Shown here in pieces: positions 1 to 7,156 of a DNA stretch of 37,544 nt (positions are counted from its first letter, which is position 1; each line of letters starts with the position of its first letter). The translations under genes and the position numbers were made by a program. The notes below the pieces were generated by a model that was not told where the DNA came from, did no database searches, and saw nothing but the letters and a program-made list of their open reading frames with translations. Source of the DNA: a bacterium. Its GTDB lineage: Bacteria > UBA6262 > WVXT01. The stretch covers positions 1-37,544 of the forward strand of contig DATKVN010000009.1 of NCBI GenBank assembly GCA_035530055.1, written 5' to 3'.

Positions 1-530
1 CACTCCAGTTACCAGCATTATCCTTATGCCGCACATATACTGTTTTTGTCCCATCACCAGTTGTTAGCGTCCAGGACTTACTCGTAGCATAATCCTCTTC
101 ACTACTAAAGACCACTCCATCATTACTGAACTGCATCTTGCTTACTCCACTACCACTATCGCTTGCCCAAAGAGTCAATGTAACTGAGGTGGAGTCCGTA
201 GATTCAGCTCCATCATCTATTAATATTGTCCCGCTTGGCAGTGTATTGTCCAGAATTATGGTATCACTTATAAGACCACCCCAGTTACCAGCATTATCTT
301 TATACTGCACATATACTGTCTTTAGTCCATCACCAGCTGTTAACGTCCAGGACTTACTTGTGGCATAATCCTCCTCACTACTAAAGCTCACTCCATCATT
401 ACTGAACTGCATCTTGTTTACTCCACCACTATCGCTTGCCGAAAGAGTCAATGTAACTGAGGTAGAGTTTGCATATATATCTCCACTATTTATTGATATT
501 GTCCCTGTTGGTGGTATAGTATCCGGCACA
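1..530 (-). repeat. 276-bp in-frame tandem repeat coding the Ig-like units
   Basis: The segment starting CCAGTTACCAGCATTATC at position 5 recurs at 281, a period of exactly 276 bp (92 codons). Similarity extends over most of the unit. It encodes the repeated Ig-like domain of the partial surface protein and probably continues beyond the left edge. Confidence 0.85.
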
Positions 531-1201
531 GTCATAGATACTGAAACACTCTGACTACCACCCTTACTACTGGTAAAACTTATTGTACCCGTATAGGTCT
601 CAGGAGTTAGTGTTCCTCTATTCACCATTGCCGACACATACTGTAATCCCCCAGGTGCTACACTACCTCCGGATGAGGATAAACTTAACCATGATAACCC
701 TTCACTTACACTCCAATTGAGCGTACTCTCTCCTGTATTTTGTACTGCAAACTGGCAAGTTGTGCCACCTTCTCCAAAATTATACGAGCCAGGACTTACT
801 GATAACTGCGCTGGCAATGGTACCCTCATGCTTACAGAAAGATATGCATAACTCGTACTAAACAGACGATCATAGAATTTTACTGTACCGCTATAAGTCT
901 GCCCTGGGGTTAGTCCTGTTCTGTTAACACTCACTTGTACCTGTGCAGGTTGTGGGGCTCCTACATTTCCAGGGTCAGGGAATGTCCCCCCGCCACATAT
1001 AACCCAGCCTGGCTTACTCTCTACCCCGTACGGTATCTGGTATCCAATACCAAAAGTGCTTGTCAGTGTAACTGTAAGACTAGTTTCATACGTTCCAAAA
1101 TTAAGCGATGAAGGTTCTACCCATAAAGCAAATGCACTTGATACAAAAAGTGTGTTTATTATAATTAAGAAAAATACAATTTTAAATAATTTTGTTTTCA
1201 T
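1..1201 (-). CDS. Secreted BACON/Ig-like repeat protein, C-terminus beyond window
   Basis: An open frame of 400 codons runs from ATG at 1201 to the left edge without a stop, so the gene is partial at its 3' end. Residues 1-25 are a signal peptide (MKTKLF, hydrophobic core, then SSAFA before LWVEP). Next come two BACON-like beta-sandwich units (about 27-125 and 126-218, with LNFG and YNFGEGG openings and GxTYxGTI ends). Then come two near-identical Ig-like repeats of 92 residues containing SVTLTL, KMQFSNDGV, YATSKSWTL and VYV..KDNAGNW. It lies 77 bp downstream of a PorV-like gene on the same strand, so the two are probably co-transcribed. I infer a cell-surface or exported protein. No catalytic motif is seen, and whether it ends in a sorting domain cannot be seen here. 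Confidence 0.85.
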   Translation of the reverse strand, partial: MKTKLFKIVFFLIIINTLFVSSAFALWVEPSSLNFGTYETSLTVTLTSTFGIGYQIPYGVESKPGWVICGGGTFPDPGNVGAPQPAQVQVSVNRTGLTPGQTYSGTVKFYDRLFSTSYAYLSVSMRVPLPAQLSVSPGSYNFGEGGTTCQFAVQNTGESTLNWSVSEGLSWLSLSSSGGSVAPGGLQYVSAMVNRGTLTPETYTGTISFTSSKGGSQSVSVSMTVPDTIPPTGTISINSGDIYANSTSVTLTLSASDSGGVNKMQFSNDGVSFSSEEDYATSKSWTLTAGDGLKTVYVQYKDNAGNWGGLISDTIILDNTLPSGTILIDDGAESTDSTSVTLTLWASDSGSGVSKMQFSNDGVVFSSEEDYATSKSWTLTTGDGTKTVYVRHKDNAGNWS

Positions 1202-1244
1202 TTTATATCGTCCTCTTACTCATTTCTTTCACCCTCACCTTACT

Positions 1245-1265
1245 CCTCTCCCCTCAAGGGAGAGG
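1245..1265. repeat. Short palindrome between PorV-like gene and surface gene
   Basis: CCTCTCCC-ctcaa-GGGAGAGG forms an 8-bp stem in the 77-bp spacer. There is no T-run on the minus strand, so it is unlikely to be a full terminator. It could reduce expression of the downstream cargo or stabilise the upstream message. Confidence 0.55.
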
Positions 1266-1278
1266 AACTTGTGGGTTA

Positions 1279-2400
1279 TTAGGGCCTCAACTTTTCATTT
1301 GCTCTTTTCATCATCTCCAGAGCCCTCTCGTTCTCAGGATCCAACCCCAGAATCTTGTTGAACTCAAGTATTGCCTCAGGATACTTGCCCTCATTATAGT
1401 ATTCCATCCCTCTCTTAAATGCCCTCTTTATCATCACTGCCTTTGCCTCTTTGCCAAACCTGGTCACTATCCCTATCCTGTGCGTATATCCTAATTCTCC
1501 AAAATGGACAAGCGCATAGTCTATCTGGAATACGTTAACCTTTATCCCTCCTCCAAAACTTATCCCATTCCCTAAGTCCTGACCACTCTTGTATCCCACC
1601 CTCAGTGCAATTAAATCCCTCACCCAGTACTCTATCCCCAAACTTCCATAGAAATCGTTATCATTGGGAAGATTACCATCTATCGCTATGGTCAGTGGGT
1701 CTCCAAATACTTCCTTCCTTATGCCCACTCCAAACTTGAAGTTTAACGGAAGACTTCCTTCCTCTTTTTGAAACTTCACTTTGCTTCCCAGATTCTGCAA
1801 ATTTACACCAATGACAAGCTCCTCCAGTCCCTTTACCTTAAGCCATCTACCCAAACCACCAATAACACCTATATCAATACCAAATGCAGACGAGGATTCT
1901 TTCTCTAACTTCTGTTGAATGAACTTCAGGTTTATCCCTCCATATATCCCATAATAAGGTAGTTTCCTGGCATAGGATAGAACTCCTAAAAAGTCAGAGG
2001 CTCCAACCTTTTCTGTCTTTACATCGCTAGCTGTATATCCCTGAATCTTATCCATAGATAGATAGTTGATGCTTCCGGCAAATGTGCCCAGGGTGGGATG
2101 GGGGTAGGTATAGCCGAAATATTGCGAGCTTATACTTTCAAACCATAGATTGTACATAAAGGAGGCTTCCTGGCTGTCTATCCTTACTAAACCTGCCGGA
2201 TTCCAGAACACACTGGTTATATCATTGCAGATTGCTACCTGTGCCTCTCCCATTCCCACTGCCCGGGGTCCAACTCCTATCTTCAGGAAGTTTGCTCCTG
2301 TTGTTCCCGGGTCTGAGGCGTATGTGAGATTGATAAATTGAGAGGCTAACAGGAAAATAAATGTAATTAAAATGGTCTTTGGAACCTTTAATCTGTTCAT
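1279..2400 (-). CDS. PorV/UPF0164-like outer-membrane beta-barrel with C-terminal TPR
   Basis: The protein is 373 aa from the ATG at 2400, which has GGAGAG 8 nt upstream and starts a good signal peptide (MNRLKVPKTILITFIFLLA). An in-frame ATG at 2427 lacks this. The mature start has the PorV/PorQ signature: FLKIGVGPRAVGMGEAQVA followed by SVFWNPAGL. The middle is alternating beta-strand sequence (GGINLKF, GVNLQNLG, VGIRKEV, LRVGYKSG, GISFGGGIKV) typical of these barrels. The last 55 residues are a TPR-like helix pair (AFKRGMEYYNEGKYPEAILEF, then LDPENERALEMM). In Bacteroidota, PorV shuttles T9SS cargo at the outer membrane; that role here is inference. It is the first gene after a riboswitch and an 11-bp-phased promoter, and a secreted-protein gene follows. 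Confidence 0.82.
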   Translation of the reverse strand: MNRLKVPKTILITFIFLLASQFINLTYASDPGTTGANFLKIGVGPRAVGMGEAQVAICNDITSVFWNPAGLVRIDSQEASFMYNLWFESISSQYFGYTYPHPTLGTFAGSINYLSMDKIQGYTASDVKTEKVGASDFLGVLSYARKLPYYGIYGGINLKFIQQKLEKESSSAFGIDIGVIGGLGRWLKVKGLEELVIGVNLQNLGSKVKFQKEEGSLPLNFKFGVGIRKEVFGDPLTIAIDGNLPNDNDFYGSLGIEYWVRDLIALRVGYKSGQDLGNGISFGGGIKVNVFQIDYALVHFGELGYTHRIGIVTRFGKEAKAVMIKRAFKRGMEYYNEGKYPEAILEFNKILGLDPENERALEMMKRANEKLRP

Positions 2401-2415
2401 ATTTCTGACTCTCCG

Positions 2416-2481
2416 TTGGTCGAGCATTCTTCAGGGTGCCAATTGGTCAGGCATTTATCACCTCCCTTTCGGGAGGACTCC
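2416..2481. repeat. Interspersed palindromic repeat in PorV-like leader
   Basis: This contains GGTCGAGCATTCTTCAGGG, GGTCAGGCA and the hairpin CCTCCC-tttc-GGGAGG (2461-2476). The first part resembles the element at 10711-10792 and the second part recurs at 19963-20018 and 24699-24822, so this looks like a joined pair of dispersed elements. It lies between the riboswitch terminator and the start codon. Confidence 0.65.
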
Positions 2482-2488
2482 ATTCCAT

Positions 2489-2535
2489 AAAAAAGCCGGG
2501 TTACCAAAAATTTTTAATCTTCGGTAACCCGGCTA
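2489..2535 (-). terminator. Riboswitch-linked intrinsic terminator
   Basis: Read on the minus strand, AGCCGGGTTACC (2535-2524) pairs perfectly over 12 bp with GGTAACCCGGCT (2505-2494), followed by a run of T. The 5' arm is also the 3' strand of the upstream aptamer, so folding of the aptamer and of the terminator should compete. This is a standard off-switch layout. Confidence 0.8.
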
Positions 2536-2650
2536 CCCCCCATCCAGCGTTCTGGGTGTGGGGCCCGTAGTTTTGCCCCGACTTCTCAGTCGGGATCCCA
2601 AAAATTCGGGACGCCCTCCGATTACTCGGAGTTTGCCTTTGTCGGATTTT
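2522..2650 (-). ncRNA. c-di-GMP-I (GEMM-I) type riboswitch, interrupted by a hairpin insert
   Basis: On the minus strand the GEMM-I landmarks appear in order: GGCAAAC (2637-2631); stem-loop CUCCGA-GUAA-UCGGAG (2631-2616) with a GNRA loop; GCAAAACUACGGGCC; a P3-like helix; and GGUAGCCGGGUUACCG (2537-2522). The normal GGGACGCAAAG junction after the GNRA stem is replaced by GG, about 37 nt containing two hairpins (2577-2594 and 2596-2611), then GGGGCAAAA. Known GEMM-I RNAs bind c-di-GMP. Whether this one still does is uncertain because the insert sits at the ligand-proximal junction. It heads the PorV-like/surface-protein transcription unit and ends in the terminator at 2489. Confidence 0.72.
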
Positions 2651-2757
2651 TCGCCTTATGTAAATGGTAATTACAAATCAGTATACTCTCTGTTTGTAAC
2701 ATTTATATAAACGAATTGTAAAATCTTTGTCCATTTGACTTGCAATCTTCCTCTCTA

Positions 2758-2822
2758 AGTATATACCGTTGATGTTATGGATAGGTTAAGAAATTGTTAA
2801 TTTTTCGTTAATTTTTCGTTAA
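2758..2822 (-). promoter_or_regulatory. Promoter with five 11-bp-phased TTAAC boxes
   Basis: On the minus strand TTAAC occurs at 2822, 2811, 2800 and 2789, with ATAAC at 2778, each exactly 11 bp apart. A -10-like TATACT begins 10 nt after the last box (2763-2758), and there is no -35 hexamer. Direct repeats at 11 bp are typical of OmpR/PhoB-family response regulators, and the Bacillus PhoP box is TTAACA-like. The same boxes and the same 10-nt spacing occur upstream of the second PorV-like gene. Confidence 0.72.
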
Positions 2823-2878
2823 TTTTTAAGCGGGTGTTTTTTAAGGCGGGATTATAGTGGAGGGATTATCACGTAGAA

Positions 2879-4105
2879 CTATCGCTCTGCGGCTACAATT
2901 TGGTGGGGGAATGAACGGTAGGAGGAGAGCATTCCCACATGGGACAGGTGTTTCCTCTTTGTTATCTCAAATTCTTTTCTGTATTTATCTTTTACAGATT
3001 CGGCAGCAGGAATTTTAATTTTCAAAAAATTGACGAACTTTCCATTACGAACTACCCTAAAGTCTAAATGTGGCCCTGTAGATAATCCACTCGCCCCCAC
3101 ATAGCCAACCACCTGACCCTGCTTTACCTTAACCCTTCTCTTTATTCCTTTTCCATATCGAGAGAGGTGACCATAAGTGGAGTAGTAACCATTTTGATGT
3201 CTGACCTTAACAAACCTTCCATAGTCGTTTTTCCATCCCACGTAAGTTACCGCTCCATCTCCAATACTTACCACGGGAGTACCTAAAGGAGCGGCGTAGT
3301 CGATACCCAGGTGTGGACGATAGTACTTCAGAATCGGATGGAATCTCTTGTAGGAGAAATAAGAACTAATTCTACGATAGTTCAGGGGAGAGCGTAAGAA
3401 TTTTTTCCTTAATGATTCACCTTCTATAGTATAATAATCTTTAAGACCTTCCGGGTCTTCAAAAAGTATTGCTGTATGACTTCCCTCTTTACCCAAATAC
3501 TGGGCAGCCAGTATCGTTCCATCGGAAAATTCTTCTCCGTTCTTATAAAATCTTTCCCAAACTAACTTGAACGTATCTCCGGGACGGGGTTCGGTCAGGA
3601 AATCGACCTGCCAGGCGAATATATCGGCAAACCTCATAGTAAGTTCCGGAGATTGTCCAATCTGAACCATAGACTCATAAAGAGAACTATCTATTTTTCC
3701 TATTAGTCCAAGAAGACGTTTCTCCAAAGGTATTTTCTCGTGGAAGGCGATTAGCTCTCCAGAAGGAGATTTCTTGACCCCATATATATCGAGAGGTCCT
3801 GAATAGTAATTGAATCCTTCCAGAACCCCGCTTGTAGAAATGATTATTTCATAACTGTCACCCGGGTAGCACTTTCTGGTATCGAAAAGCGGATTTATCA
3901 CTTTCTGTAAAACGAGAATCTCCTTAGGAGAAATTCCCTGGCCACTCAGACAACTGTAAAGGGAATCACCCCGGGCAAATGTTCCTGTTGAGACAACAAC
4001 ATCCGGGGGAGATAAATCGGCCACATCCCTATTCTGAAAAAGAGAGATAAGGATAAGCGAACCTATCAGCAAGAAAAAAGCCAAGAAAATATAAGCCCTT
4101 CTCAT
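2879..4105 (-). CDS. M23-family peptidoglycan metallopeptidase, membrane-anchored
   Basis: This is a 408-aa protein with one N-terminal membrane segment or uncleaved signal (residues 4-23), a periplasmic spacer (about 30-240) of the kind that precedes M23 domains in MepM-like proteins, and a LytM/M23 domain (about 245-365). Zinc and catalytic motifs are HxxxD in RPHLGID (H265, D269), YGHLS (H313) and GPHLDF (H346, D348). The last normally reads HxH, so one zinc ligand is Asp here; the Asp form may still bind metal. The likely role is cleavage of peptidoglycan cross-links during wall growth, but a catalytically altered activator is possible. It is the last gene of the minus-strand block before the riboswitch region. 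No strong Shine-Dalgarno is seen. Confidence 0.85.
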   Translation of the reverse strand: MRRAYIFLAFFLLIGSLILISLFQNRDVADLSPPDVVVSTGTFARGDSLYSCLSGQGISPKEILVLQKVINPLFDTRKCYPGDSYEIIISTSGVLEGFNYYSGPLDIYGVKKSPSGELIAFHEKIPLEKRLLGLIGKIDSSLYESMVQIGQSPELTMRFADIFAWQVDFLTEPRPGDTFKLVWERFYKNGEEFSDGTILAAQYLGKEGSHTAILFEDPEGLKDYYTIEGESLRKKFLRSPLNYRRISSYFSYKRFHPILKYYRPHLGIDYAAPLGTPVVSIGDGAVTYVGWKNDYGRFVKVRHQNGYYSTYGHLSRYGKGIKRRVKVKQGQVVGYVGASGLSTGPHLDFRVVRNGKFVNFLKIKIPAAESVKDKYRKEFEITKRKHLSHVGMLSSYRSFPHQIVAAER

Positions 4106-4170
4106 CTTTAAGCGGAGCTATCCTTCCGCTATTCCTTTCAACCGTTTATATTGCAAAACCAAATTCTGGG

Positions 4171-4983
4171 TTACCCGCTCCCCAAGGAGTTGGAAATTGT
4201 AGCAAACTCTTCTATGCTTAGGGTTTCTGCCCTGCGAGCGGGTGAGATATTCAATCTTTCCAAGAGTTCCTCTAAGAGAGGTTTATCTATTTTTAGAACA
4301 TTGCTAATGGAATTACTCAATTTCTTCCTTCTCTGGGAAAAGGCTCCGTGAACAATTTCAAAGAATAGCTTTTCATCTTTTACTTTTATTCTGGGACGCT
4401 CCAATAGTTTCAACTTAATAACAATCGAATCGACATCTGGCTTGGGACGAAATACATTTCTGGATACATTGAATCGCTTTTCCACATAGCAATGATACTG
4501 TACCAGAATGGATAATGAACCATAATCTTTGCCCCCGGGGCTAGCTGTAATTCTCTCTCCCACCTCTCTCTGGAGCATAAAGGTAGATTCCGACCACCCT
4601 TTCATATTTAGTAATTTTGCAATGATCGGTGAAGTTATATAATAGGGTAAATTTGCAATAACCTTTACGGACGACCTGGAGCCTGAGCCTAAAAACTGGG
4701 AAATATCCAATTTTAAAAAATCTCCTTCTATAATTTCCACGTTTTTGTAATTTTTCAGTTCTTCCCGAAGAAAACTACATAGTTTTTTATCAATCTCTAT
4801 AGCAATAACTTTCTTTGCCTGGGAAGCAATCTTGCCAGTCAGAATTCCTTTCCCTGCACCGATTTCCAACACTATATCTTTGGGACTCAGTTCGGCAGAA
4901 GAGACTATCTTCCTGGCAATATTATGGTCAACCAAAAAATTCTGTCCCCACCGCTTGCGCGGTCTAAATCTTTCCATTACCAT
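4171..4983 (-). CDS. rsmA: 16S rRNA dimethyladenosine transferase RsmA/KsgA
   Basis: RsmA dimethylates two adjacent adenosines in the 3' terminal helix of 16S rRNA late in 30S assembly. The 270-aa product starts MVMERFRPRKRWGQNFL, typical of the family. It has SAM motif I (VLEIGAGKGILTG), an acidic AIEID motif, a GDFLKLD segment and the target-adenine motif NLPYYITSP. The frame is open 20 codons further upstream, but that stretch is palindromic repeat DNA, so I place the start at 4983. GGAG 10 nt upstream of it comes from the repeat palindrome itself. A second ATG at 4977 is also possible. pdxA lies upstream on the same strand and the M23 gene 65 bp downstream. Confidence 0.93.
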   Translation of the reverse strand: MVMERFRPRKRWGQNFLVDHNIARKIVSSAELSPKDIVLEIGAGKGILTGKIASQAKKVIAIEIDKKLCSFLREELKNYKNVEIIEGDFLKLDISQFLGSGSRSSVKVIANLPYYITSPIIAKLLNMKGWSESTFMLQREVGERITASPGGKDYGSLSILVQYHCYVEKRFNVSRNVFRPKPDVDSIVIKLKLLERPRIKVKDEKLFFEIVHGAFSQRRKKLSNSISNVLKIDKPLLEELLERLNISPARRAETLSIEEFATISNSLGSG

Positions 4984-4992
4984 CTTTTGTAC

Positions 4993-5117
4993 GCTCCGAT
5001 GAATCGGAGCGACTACCGACACCAAAAAATAGGGTAGCCGCAACCTTTAGGTTGCGTCAAGACGCAGACTGAAGTCTGCTACTCCTTTTCTAGACGCAGG
5101 CTGAAGCCTGCGACTAC
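4993..5117. repeat. Cluster of four short palindromes between pdxA and rsmA
   Basis: Visible units are GCTCCGAT-ga-ATCGGAGC (4993-5010), GCAACCTTTAGGTTGC (5040-5055), and two related hairpins of form ACGCAGnCTGAAGnCTGC (about 5062-5085 and 5094-5117) ending in CTACTCC or CTACC. The last one overlaps the pdxA stop codon (TAG, 5116-5114). The ACGCAGACTGAAGTCTGC form recurs at 26185. Confidence 0.75.
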
Positions 5118-6121
5118 CGTTTTTTTTCCATTAACTTTGTTGCTAGTTTTATTGCCTCGATAAAACTCTGGGGATTTGCTTTATTCTGCCCGGCAATATC
5201 GAAACCTGTTCCGTGGCATGGTGAAGTGCGGACAAAGGGCAAACCCAAGGTAACGTTAACACTTTTGGTGTAAGATAAAAGCTTTACGGGAACCTGCCCC
5301 TGGTCGTGATACATTGCTATAGCTAAGTCGTATCTGCCTCCAGCAGTATCATAAAATCCTTTATCGCTGGGAAGAGGCCCATTAATGGCTATCCCTTCTT
5401 TTCTCGCCTCTTCTATAGCCGGAATAATCGTCTCAATTTCTTCCTTACCCAGAACTCCCCATTCACCGGCATGGGGGTTTAAGGCACAGACTCCTACTCT
5501 GGGTGAATCTATTCCCAAAGCCTTCATCGCCTCCACTCCCAATCTTATGGCCAGAAGAATCTTTTCTTTACTAAGCGAAGAGGCTACCTCTTTTAAAGGG
5601 AGATGTCGGGTCACTAAGACTACCCTTAAATTCCCTCCCACCAGCATCATAGCGAAATCTTTCGTTCCGGTAAGTTCGGCTAAGAGCTCTGTATGCCCGG
5701 GATAAGAAAATCCTGCATCTTCCATCGATTTCTTACAGAGGGGAGCAGTAACCATACCTTTAGCTTTACCACTCTGGACTATTTCAACTCCCTTCTTTAT
5801 ATATTCGAATGTTGCCTTACCACACATAGGATCGACTCTCCCTGGTTTCAGTTTATTGATGTCTATATTGCCTAAATCAAAGAGGTCGATAACACCATAA
5901 TTGAATCTTGCCTTTCTAATATCTTTGATGGGATTAAGCCTCAGCTCTCCTTTCGGGCACACACCTTTCGAAAACTGTAAAACCGACGCTAAAACTCTGG
6001 CATCACCAACTACTATCGGTTGACAAATATTATATGTATCGGGTAGACTCAAAACCTTGACAATAACCTCAGGCCCTACTCCTGCAGAATCACCCATAGT
6101 TATGACAATCTTAGGTGGCAT
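5114..6121 (-). CDS. pdxA: 4-hydroxythreonine-4-phosphate dehydrogenase PdxA
   Basis: PdxA oxidises 4-phosphohydroxy-L-threonine in the DXP-dependent pyridoxal phosphate pathway; it is an NAD- and metal-dependent cytosolic homodimer. The 335-aa protein carries the N-terminal MGDSAGVGPEV motif, PGHTELLA, the metal/substrate segment LNPHAGE, and YHDQGQVPVKL plus TSPCHGTGFDIAG near the C-terminus. Two ATGs are adjacent. GGAG lies 3 nt before the first (6124) and 6 nt before the second (6121), so 6121 is preferred. The stop codon TAG is provided by the flanking palindromic repeat. PLP made by this pathway is the cofactor of alr, three genes upstream. PdxA2-like paralogues exist, so the exact substrate is not proven. 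Confidence 0.92.
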   Translation of the reverse strand: MPPKIVITMGDSAGVGPEVIVKVLSLPDTYNICQPIVVGDARVLASVLQFSKGVCPKGELRLNPIKDIRKARFNYGVIDLFDLGNIDINKLKPGRVDPMCGKATFEYIKKGVEIVQSGKAKGMVTAPLCKKSMEDAGFSYPGHTELLAELTGTKDFAMMLVGGNLRVVLVTRHLPLKEVASSLSKEKILLAIRLGVEAMKALGIDSPRVGVCALNPHAGEWGVLGKEEIETIIPAIEEARKEGIAINGPLPSDKGFYDTAGGRYDLAIAMYHDQGQVPVKLLSYTKSVNVTLGLPFVRTSPCHGTGFDIAGQNKANPQSFIEAIKLATKLMEKKR

Positions 6122-6142
6122 CATTCACTCCGTTAGAAGGAA

Positions 6143-6247
6143 GGGACGACACGGCGGTCGTCCCCTACAGTCTGTCATCCTGAACTTGTTTCAGGATCTC
6201 TTTCTTTTCAAGAGATGCCGAAACGGGTTCGATAAATCGAACCCCTA
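6143..6247. repeat. Three palindromes between aldolase gene and pdxA
   Basis: GGGACGAC-acggc-GGTCGTCC (6143-6164), ATCCTGAA-cttgt-TTCAGGAT (about 6177-6197) and GGGTTCGATAAATCGAACCC (6225-6244). The last is followed by CTAC, which read on the minus strand gives the TAG stop of the aldolase gene. The first and last types recur at 11937 and 21483. Confidence 0.75.
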
Positions 6248-7012
6248 CATTCCCTTAAGTTCTTTCACTACACTCTTGCAGGCTTCATAGAAAATTCCCA
6301 CATCTACAGAAAAAGAGATATACTGAACTCCCTGAGCAATCCATTTCTTTGCAGCTTTAACATCATCAACAAATGTGCCCACGGCGAGTCCAGCTTTTTT
6401 GGAGATACTGACTACTTCTTTCATTTTCTCTACGACTTTAGGATCGTTCACCTGGCCGGGTATATTGAGTGATTGAGAAAGGTCGTAAGGTCCAACGAAT
6501 ATAATGTCCAGGCCCTCAACCGACAAAATCTCTTTCAGGTTACTTATTCCCTTTGTCCCTTCAATATGGGGTATGGTTATAGTCTCTCTATTAGCATCTT
6601 CAAAATATTTGTAGCGGTCCGAAGCAGAATAGTCAGCAGCTCTCACAAAGCGACACACCCCGCGGCTTCCCCGGGGAGCAAACTTGGCCGATTGAACCAA
6701 CCTTAAGGCATCTTCTTTATTCCCAATTTGCGGAACCTCCACACCACCTGCACCGATATCTAAAGCTCTCAGTATCAATCCAGGCTCATTTTCAGTCACC
6801 CTTATGATCGGCGTGATATCTACTAACTCTGCTGCCCTTATCAAATTCTGTCCAGTCTCCACCGACACAGGTCCATGTTCCATATCAATTATAACGAAAT
6901 CGAACCCTGCCTTTCCAGCAATCTCCACTGAAGCTGGATCAGTAAACTTCATAAATGGGCCCAGCGCAACTTTGCCTTTCTTTATAATCTCCTTTACTCT
7001 ATTTTTCTTCAT
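6245..7012 (-). CDS. HpcH/HpaI-family aldolase (2-oxo-acid aldolase)
   Basis: This 255-aa TIM-barrel class II aldolase resembles HpcH/HpaI and related 2-keto-3-deoxy sugar-acid aldolases, which cleave 4-hydroxy-2-oxo acids to pyruvate and an aldehyde. The family's key residues are visible: IDMEHGP (H46), R71 in IIRVTE, the glycine-rich GAGGVEVPQ, SRGVCR, metal ligand E151 in IPHIEG and D177 in GPYDLSQSL. AGGAG lies 6 nt before the ATG at 7012. It sits between a MITE that ends alr and a palindrome that supplies its own TAG stop. The substrate cannot be assigned from sequence, and nothing around it suggests an aromatic-catabolic cluster. Confidence 0.88.
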   Translation of the reverse strand: MKKNRVKEIIKKGKVALGPFMKFTDPASVEIAGKAGFDFVIIDMEHGPVSVETGQNLIRAAELVDITPIIRVTENEPGLILRALDIGAGGVEVPQIGNKEDALRLVQSAKFAPRGSRGVCRFVRAADYSASDRYKYFEDANRETITIPHIEGTKGISNLKEILSVEGLDIIFVGPYDLSQSLNIPGQVNDPKVVEKMKEVVSISKKAGLAVGTFVDDVKAAKKWIAQGVQYISFSVDVGIFYEACKSVVKELKGM

Positions 7013-7022
7013 TCTTCACTCC

Positions 7023-7156
7023 TGAATTCCGGGGACACAATACTTAATTATCCTAAATTCTTCTGCCTTTCACTTTTTCAACATTCTTCTCATTGTCTGC
7101 AAAATTCGACGACAGTATCTTGAACATCTTAATTAAGTATTGTGTCCCCGGAATTC
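7023..7156. mobile_element. MITE-like element with 27-bp perfect terminal inverted repeats
   Basis: The left arm at 7023-7049 starts GAATTCCGGGGACACAATAC. Its exact reverse complement is at 7130-7156, leaving an 80-bp AT-rich core with no ORF. I recall similar GAATTCCGGGGACACAATAC ends around REP-associated tyrosine transposase genes in other genomes, but this was not checked. No transposase is in the window. The right arm is read through by alr and supplies its last codons (EFRGHNT) and TAA stop. Confidence 0.82.

Noticed and set aside
138-368. Plus-strand frames in the first kilobase
   Set aside because: They are antisense to the clear secreted Ig-repeat protein, which has a signal peptide and no stop on the minus strand.
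6225-6244. T-arm of a tRNA (GGTTCGATAAATCGAACC)
   Set aside because: No acceptor or anticodon arms surround it, and it recurs at 21483 as a dispersed palindrome.
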